Shown one piece after another: positions 7,207 through 12,540 of a stretch of 12,540 nt of DNA. Made by a program: the position numbers and the translations under genes. The stretch covers positions 1 to 12,540 of the forward strand of contig JAQIWT010001099.1 of NCBI GenBank assembly GCA_034696485.1, read 5' to 3'. This DNA is from Isohypsibius dastychi. Its lineage: Eukaryota > Tardigrada > Eutardigrada > Parachela > Isohypsibiidae. The notes under the pieces are model-generated. The model worked only from the letters and a program-made list of their open reading frames with translations, ran no database searches and was not told the origin of the DNA. Position 1 is the first letter of the stretch. Every line of letters begins with the position of its first letter.

Positions 7207-7550
7207 GATCTTCGTCGCTCTGTTGATGATGGTGGACAGATCAATAATAAAGGTCACTACTTTCAAAACAAGATGCTTCTGGAGAAAATCGAGGATACGA
7301 GAGACGAAGGAAGATATCGACGAGTGATTTTGAAAGTGAATTGCAGTTCGCATGGCTTGGTGGCTTGGTGGCTTGATTGGGGGCGTGTTTACCCAAGTGG
7401 AACCGGTTCCTCTCTCTGCTCTCTCTCAGAGTCCAAAGGTTGGGAAGAATCCGTAGTTTGAGAAGGCTGAGTGTTGTTGACCGCGTGCTTAACCTGAACT
7501 TGAAGAGTATTAAAGGTGAAAAAATTTCGAATGAGAATTATTTGAAGAAA
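7207..7550. other. Intergenic region between divergent RRM and Fic genes
   Basis: This 344 bp holds no clear gene. It contains a triplicated 8-mer GGCTTGGT at 7354-7377 (last copy GGCTTGAT) and a pyrimidine-rich run ending TCTCTCTCAG at about 7430. That run could be an acceptor, cis or trans, for the Fic transcript. The frame of the Fic gene stays open back to 7377 but has no ATG before 7551. Promoter function for both genes is inferred from position. Confidence 0.35.
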
Positions 7551-8402
7551 ATGAATATTGTTGGTGATTTCGAATTTCCGGAGCGTGTTTGGTGGCGTCA
7601 AGCTGGATTTGTTTTGCCGGCTAATTCTTTGATCGATTTCATTAGGGAGATCACAAATCAAAATAGAGATCTATTTTGCTCGTTGGATTATGAAACGCGG
7701 GAATCTTTCGGAGAAAAATATAAGAAGAAATATGTTGAGATGAGTTTGATCGGTGAGGGAAATGTTAGTGGGAAGGAATTTCTGTGTGGCTGGACAAAGA
7801 GAGAGAAGCGGAAAATCGACAATTTCGCGGATGTGTGTGGAGAAATATTTCCTTTGGATTTCTTTGAGAGTGGAGCTGATTTTGGTATAACAATTGAAGT
7901 TATAAAAATAATTCATTCCAATTTAATGCGGGGACTCTTGATCGATGCTGGAGAATTTCGAGTCTGTGAGGTGGCGCCATTTGGAAGTGATAATCGGTAT
8001 GTAACATCAAATCAAGTTCAAGATGAGATGGAGAGAATGATTGTGGACTATGATCGGCGCCGGGGAAAGGAGAAGGAAATTTCAGAAAAGATAAGAAACG
8101 CTGCGTGTTTTCTTGGCCGGTTTCTAACAATACATCCTTTCCGGAATGGTAATGGACGGATGGCGAGAATTCTTATGAGTTTAATTTTTTTAAGTGATAT
8201 CGGATTTCCATTGTCCTTTGCAAAAAATGAACATGACCGTAAAAAATATCTCGGTTGTTTAGAGGAATTGAATGATTACGGTGGTGTAATCAGGCCTGAT
8301 GCTTTAGCTCGATTTTTATTAGAGTCTATTTGTGAGGATTGTGAGTATTTTCATTATTGTTTAAAAAGGGAAGTGGGAATTGTTGGGAGAAGAGAGATAT
8401 AA
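7551..8402 (+). CDS. Fic-domain protein (predicted AMP-transferase), class II inhibitory motif
   Basis: This 283-residue intronless protein carries the Fic core signature in full: H195-P-F-R-N-G-N-G-R-M-A-R206. His195 is the predicted catalytic base, and the G-N-G-R loop is the nucleotide-phosphate anchor. Fic proteins usually transfer AMP from ATP to a Ser/Thr/Tyr hydroxyl of a target, and some reverse it. Upstream, S65-L-I-G-E69-G70 fits the (S/T)xxxE(G/N) inhibitory motif in the N-terminal position of class II Fic proteins. Its Glu would block the ATP gamma-phosphate site, so the enzyme is probably self-inhibited until triggered. A typical AGEFRV segment and a PFGSDNRYVTSNQVQDEM flap precede the core. 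Unlike animal FICD/FIC-1 it shows no membrane anchor or TPR repeats, so it is likely cytosolic or nuclear. The ATG at 7551 is the first in frame. Its short, single-exon form suggests transfer from a bacterium or virus-like element. Target unknown. Confidence 0.88.
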   Translation: MNIVGDFEFPERVWWRQAGFVLPANSLIDFIREITNQNRDLFCSLDYETRESFGEKYKKKYVEMSLIGEGNVSGKEFLCGWTKREKRKIDNFADVCGEIFPLDFFESGADFGITIEVIKIIHSNLMRGLLIDAGEFRVCEVAPFGSDNRYVTSNQVQDEMERMIVDYDRRRGKEKEISEKIRNAACFLGRFLTIHPFRNGNGRMARILMSLIFLSDIGFPLSFAKNEHDRKKYLGCLEELNDYGGVIRPDALARFLLESICEDCEYFHYCLKREVGIVGRREI

Positions 8403-8526
8403 AGGTCACGGGAAGATAAAAAGAAAAAAATCGGTAAAAAATTCCAGTTTTACAAAAAAACAAGTGGCTGAACTTCTAAAAAACAAAAAAACGAAGTTGG
8501 TTTAGCGGATTCCAACTGGATCGTCA

Positions 8527-11500
8527 CTACTCCAGGAAAGTTTCGATCAACTCAGAGTTCTCCGGGTCTGCATCCGGATGTATTTTGTTCAAATGCTCAA
8601 CCGTCAGTTCCTTCGTGAAGAATCTTCTCTTTTCCCCCGTACACAATCGACAGCGATACATTTCAATTTTCCGCGATGGCAAGTTGAGTTCTGGTATGTC
8701 GAATGTCGACGTTTCAGGATGGCGAGATTCCAAATGTGCGCTGAGCTCTTTCCGTCTCAAAAATCCCACCTGACATTCGCGACATTTGTAGAAGCTGACT
8801 TCGTAATTGTCCGAAGCTGGTAATATCTGAGTCTTTCGCTTCTTCATTGTTGTTTCACACTCGACATGACGTGTGATGTGCTTACGCAGCGTGACCTTGT
8901 GCTTGAACTTTCGCGGGCAGTGCAGGCATTGTAGACGAGCCTATAATACAAGCACTCTTTCAAATTCAATTTTCCCAACGGATTCTAAAAGAACCATCTC
9001 GACCATTACCGCAATCACCAAACTAGCACTTCTGCCTGTTCTCTCACTCAATCGATAGGGCGTAGACATATCCCTAATTTTGGCGGAGACGTATCTGTGG
9101 TCTCACCAAAAAATTTACCACCTTTACGGGATGGCCAGATTCAGTTAGAATACGCGGACGGCGATTTACTCATGGAGCCCACGTAGCGGATTGGTCGGGG
9201 AGAGTAATCTCAGGTTACGCAATAATTCTAGCGTTCAAGTAAACATTGCTCACGCAAAAATTAACGAGGAACGACAGACTTTTTCTGCTGATCACGAATA
9301 CCCGGTCTAACAATCCGGGCAAATCATGGACCGATAGGGCAGAAGACGGAACAAGAGACGATGAGCAAAAACTTTTGTGCTTTCTGGGATCGGCGAGACG
9401 AAAATCTGTGTTTTCGCGTTGAAAATGTTTGCTTTCTCACCGAAGCTATTCATGAGTCTCAAAGTGTACTGTAGACCTGTGCAACTAATCAATAGTGAAC
9501 TTTTCCAAACCAGAAGACAACCTGACCTCTTGGTGAGTGAGTTGATGCACTTTCAGGCGGTTCTGGAGACTATATGCTTTTCCACAAATCTCACAGATAT
9601 GCTTCTTATCCCTATGGACGTTGACGTGGTGATTCCTGACCAAGTTAGGGGTCTTGAAATGTTTCGCACACAGCAAGCAGTGGAATCGTCCGTTATTGCA
9701 ATGAGACTTCTTGTGGGCATCCATCAGAATAAGCGGAAGTTCAATGAAGCACATACTGCACTTGATACTGCCGGCAGCGGGATTCTTGGTGTTGTGCTGC
9801 ATTGTGTAATGATATTTTAACCCCTGCTCGGTCGAGAGGGTCTCACCACAGATGTCGCAATGCAATAACCCATCCTTTAAACAACAGTTCATTACAATAA
9901 GGCCCACAGTTTCGAAGGTCAGCACCAACGTCATCTGCAGAAGTGACTTTTCCGTGTTTTCCAGAGTCTTTGTGCTCGTCCAGCCTCCTTTTCACTTTGT
10001 ACCTAGCCGGGCAGACATCACACTTCCACTTCCAATCTTGAGGTTGTTTCACCTGGAAAGTTCTCATGTAAGAACGGAAGCAAGAACAAGATCGATCTCG
10101 TATTCCGATACGATACGAGGTGAAAGTTAGGTTCTTTTAATTACATTTTATTTTAATTATTCAGTTTCTCCAAGGTCAGATTCGACTTTTTCTCCATTTC
10201 AAAAAACGAAGAAGAGTACAAAAACGTTCTACCTTCTATCTTCATACTTATGGCATGCACATTAACTGCGCAAAAAACACTCCATTTTACCGCACATCCA
10301 ATTACCTTTTTGTGAGTGTTGAGATGTCTGTCCACCTTCTTTTGCGTGGTGGCTTTCCCACAAATTTCACACACAGCATCTTTGGGGACATGTCTAGTCC
10401 GCATATGCGTCTTAACAGTTTTCAAGTCCCTGCAGGTTACCGGACAAAACTTGCACTGGAATCTTCCGTCGATGCAGTGAGTTACCTCATGGCGGAGCAA
10501 CCGAAGCGGTCCCATCACTTCGACTGGACAGAAATAGCAGCGCTCAAGTTTGTGCATGTAGGTCCGATGCGCCTCCATTCCGTCCGAACTTGCACTAGCA
10601 TAATCACAGATCTCGCATCGGAGCATCTTTTCTTCTAATTTCTACAAAATCAAATCAAGAACGAATGAAAACAAAGCAACGACAGTGCAGTAATTCAGAA
10701 AACTTACGGCATCACTAGAGTTGAAAGTTTCCTCGAAATTTCCGGGTAATTCAGATTCCGGGAGTGTGCTGTGTCCCTCCTGGTCACTAGCAGAGAATAA
10801 TTTCTTGAGATCACATAACTTTTCGAACTTTTCACAACGAACTTACTTCCGAATTACTGCGAATTCGGAAGGTGAGGGCGAAAGAAGGCGAAGATTCTCC
10901 GGCGGTGCAAAATCTCTGCAATCAGGATCTTTGGATGCGCCAAGAATATCACCCATTCCATATTCCGTGAAAGTTTCGGTAATTTTCATCTCAATTTCTG
11001 CAGCTGAAAGTTGTTCGTCCGGAAGCTGTGATTTTGGTTTGAATTCCGCTGCTGCTTTCTTTATTTTCATCGCGTAATTTTGCGCGTGCCGAATTTTCAG
11101 CTCTTCTCCAACGAGAATCTTGCGAATGGTGACGAAATAAACTTTGCCAGCGATTTGAAAGGAAACCATATTCTGATCTTTCGCATCATCCGCTTCGCGT
11201 ACAAATTTCATCCAGTTGCAGTCATCGTCACATTCCAAAGAATAACCAACCCAGAGGCTCCGATCATTCGAAATGATCAAATAACGCGAATCTGAGGGTT
11301 TGATTTTTGGTTGAATTGGTGCAATCAAAGGTCCAAAGAGCGATCGAACAGGGATTCCGAATCGGCTGACAACAACTCGTTCTGAAAAACAGAAGTGTTA
11401 AAAAACAAATCAATTTCGGGCATATATTGCAAAACAGAACATCAGGTCAGGAGTTTCCTTACGTTGCTCAATGTTCTGGAAGTCAAGAAAATCCGGAAGA

Positions 11501-11718
11501 GTTGCCGTTGCTCGATTCCGGGAAGATCCTTTTTGACATTGCAGATCTGAATCAGACGCAAAGCTGGGTAACACAACACGAGTGGAATTTTCAGGGATGA
11601 AAGCATTGTCCGCGAAATAAACACATGATCTGATGCAGCATTCATTTTGCATGCATTGAAGATATGATGAGCAGATGGAGCACTGGCTTCTCGGGTATCC
11701 AACCCGCTGCATCGCCAT
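8527..11718 (-). CDS. PRDM-type protein: PR/SET domain plus about 11 C2H2 zinc fingers
   Basis: Seven minus-strand exons (11718-11463, 11381-10847, 10786-10708, 10641-10306, 10052-9948, 9874-9527, 8940-8527) join in phase to give 690 residues. An N-terminal Cys cluster (CSICSSYLQCMQNECC) leads into a PR/SET domain at about 75-200: FGPLI, WMKFVREADD, QNMVSFQIAGKVYF, GEELKIRHAQNYA. The usual end W-Y-G is replaced by RHA, so methyltransferase activity is doubtful. C2H2 fingers follow: four in exon 4, one in exon 5, four in exon 6, and two plus a degenerate one in exon 7. It would be a sequence-specific nuclear transcription regulator. Two joins are weak. The exon 5/6 intron uses donor AAA|GTCACT and a poor acceptor TTTAAAG, and a single-base frameshift would also explain it. 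The exon 6/7 intron is 586 bp. If either is wrong, the gene is shorter or damaged. Confidence 0.7.
8941..9526 (-). other. Unusually long intron (586 bp) with repeat-like content
   Basis: The intron is bounded by GAG|GTCAGG and TTATAG|GCTCGT and joins two zinc-finger exons in phase 0. The other introns here are nearly all 50-165 bp. It shows no coding content: small frames in it (8873-9058 plus, 9307-9492 minus) lack any domain. The middle, about 9060-9300, is richer in GC than its flanks and may be an inserted interspersed repeat. No terminal repeats were found by eye. Confidence 0.35.
10097..10119. repeat. Short inverted repeat in PRDM intron 4
   Basis: CTCGTAT (10097-10103) and ATACGAG (10113-10119) form a perfect 7-bp stem with a 9-base loop in the 253-bp intron between the fourth and fifth exons. 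No function is implied. Confidence 0.5.
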
Positions 11719-12153
11719 CGAATGCCCAAGATATTAAAGCAATGGAAGGAAATGGTTTTTCTTTCGGAACGCCAACTCGAATTCAACCATCTCGTTTAAA
11801 GTAAATACAACTGATCCAAAATACCCCCTAAAATACCCCCTACCATAGGGGCTGGCTGGGTATGCGGGAACAAAGGGGGCCCACTGGCGATGATTTGTAT
11901 TTGACCTGGTAAGTGGTAGCTGATCTCTACAGGCGACTGCAACCGTTTTTCTGAAGTCATCAGATTTCCTGAAAACATCGTTGGAAATTATCCACACCTC
12001 CGTTCGCAACACCGAAATGAATTGGAATCAATTTGTGGACCAATGGTAGATTTATTTCAGGATTTTAACCCAGAACCGATCTGACTCGCAACTACGCATA
12101 AAAACGGGTGATGAACCATTAAAATTTAAATACGATGATACGATCTCCAGTTT
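11719..12153. other. Gene-free stretch upstream of the PRDM gene
   Basis: The 435 bp between the PRDM start (minus) and the stop of the truncated copy at 12154 contain no convincing coding frame. They hold a duplicated 12-mer, a hairpin and a G-run cluster at 11818-11879 (separate entry), then AT-rich sequence. They must include the PRDM promoter if the ATG at 11718 is the true start. No TATA box was recognised. Confidence 0.4.
11818..11879 (+). repeat. Tandem 12-mer, hairpin and G-quadruplex-like cluster
   Basis: AAAATACCCCCT is repeated perfectly in tandem (11818-11829, 11830-11841). It runs into a hairpin CCCCTA-CCA-TAGGGG (11837-11851). From 11848 the plus strand has four G runs separated by loops of 6, 5 and 6 bases (11848-11879), which fits the usual G-quadruplex pattern. 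It lies 100-160 bp upstream of the PRDM start. A regulatory role is an inference. Confidence 0.55.
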
Positions 12154-12470
12154 TTATGTAACTGCAGGCATGATTATATTGTAATAATCCGGATGTCGCT
12201 CCTTAGCGTGCTTCAATAACGCCCGAGGTCCACCAATTGGACGTTCACAAATTTCACACCACTTCTTCTCTTTCATGCTAACCTTGATGGAGTCAGCGGG
12301 GTCAGCTTCCGGATGAAACTTGGCCGAATGTTGTTCAGCCTTCTTTTTGATGCAGAGCACACGACTTCCCGTCGCACACAAACGACAGCGAAACACTTCA
12401 GTCTTGCGAGCTGGAAGATTCAGCTCAGGTATGCCACTTGTTGACATTTCGGGATGGCGAGATCCCAATG
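12154..12470 (-). pseudogene. Truncated second copy of the PRDM terminal zinc-finger exon
   Basis: The minus frame reads SRHPE-STS.IPELNLPARK..-CRLC...-H...FHPEADP. It matches residue for residue the last exon of the PRDM gene (SRHPE, IPELNLPSRK, CRLC, IHPDADP at 8527-8765). The match starts abruptly at the CAT codon at 12470-12468, where one base is missing relative to the other copy. No ATG or finger precedes it; the adjoining sequence is palindromic AT-rich DNA. Unlike the other copy, it continues past HPEADP into one more finger-like unit, CEICERPIGGPRALLKHAKERH, before TAA. The C-terminal half may therefore be the ancestral form that the full gene lost. Either this is a decayed gene copy cut by an insertion, or the last exon of a neighbouring paralogue whose upstream exons lie right of the window. 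Confidence 0.55.
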
Positions 12471-12540
12471 CATAGAAATACCCTTCAAAAGGGCCTTTTT
12501 TGGCCTTTATCTTCAGCCTTTAAAAGGGCTTTATACGTGA
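12471..12540. repeat. Palindromic AT-rich sequence at the right edge
   Basis: The segment is built of alternating AAAGGGCC/GGCCTTT-like and AGCCTTT-TA-AAAGGGCT-like inverted pairs, each with one bulged base. It starts exactly where homology to the PRDM exon stops. It resembles the end of a small inverted-repeat transposon or foldback element, but the window ends before any second terminus could be seen. Confidence 0.4.

Noticed and set aside
7207-7353. Upstream extension of the RRM protein to a Met at 7353
   Set aside because: The frame is open, but the added residues match no RRM part, and the ATG at 7206 gives a natural start. Kept only as an alternative.
7377-7550. N-terminal extension of the Fic protein
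   Set aside because: The frame is open but contains no ATG, and no spliced exon giving one was found. The ATG at 7551 is the first available.
8873-9492. Short frames inside the long PRDM intron (8873-9058 plus, 9307-9492 minus)
   Set aside because: They have no domain, no splice or promoter support, and composition typical of noncoding DNA; the first overlaps the zinc-finger exon on the other strand.
1-12540. CRISPR array, tRNA or rRNA genes
   Set aside because: No regularly spaced repeats and no cloverleaf or rRNA-like conserved blocks were seen on either strand.

Overview
The window looks like animal nuclear DNA, most likely from a nematode. Several reading frames are interrupted by short introns (about 50-165 bp, one of 253 bp and one of 586 bp). 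Most have GTAAG/GTGAG-type donors and T-rich acceptors ending TTTCAG, TTGCAG, TTTTAG or TTACAG, and exon phases match across each proposed junction. Genes are dense and on both strands. AATAAA signals follow three consecutive same-strand genes with gaps of only about 140-160 bp, as in nematode operons. I could not run a database search, so the organism is an inference.

Left edge (1-903): the N-terminus of an integrase-like protein of the Polinton/Maverick type leaves the window on the minus strand. It is divergent from a weak, apparently broken plus-strand reading frame at 369-688. Next (904-2794, minus) is a four-exon type I membrane protein with a signal peptide, a Cys-rich LRR N-cap, a Ser/Thr-rich mucin-like stalk, one membrane segment and a cytoplasmic tail.

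Centre (2960-5897, plus): a likely operon-like series of three genes. They are a small double-stranded-RNA-binding-domain-like protein, a deoxynucleoside kinase, and a three-exon gene that joins an adenylate/UMP-CMP-type nucleotide kinase, a BIR (baculoviral IAP repeat) domain and a complete five-motif dUTPase in one polypeptide. Deoxynucleoside phosphorylation, nucleotide phosphorylation, dUTP removal, apoptosis control and dsRNA binding side by side is typical of large DNA virus gene sets, and a Maverick-like integrase lies at the window edge. The most interesting reading is that this is the accessory (cargo) part of a virus-like element, or genes taken from one, with introns.

Right of centre: a four-exon triple-RRM protein (6084-7206, minus), then a Fic-domain protein (7551-8402, plus) with an intact catalytic motif and an N-terminal inhibitory motif.

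Right third (8527-11718, minus): a seven-exon PRDM-type gene with an N-terminal PR/SET domain and about eleven C2H2 zinc fingers. A truncated second copy of its last exon lies at 12154-12470, next to AT-rich palindromic DNA that runs to the window end. I found no tRNA, rRNA or CRISPR, and no complete transposon ends.
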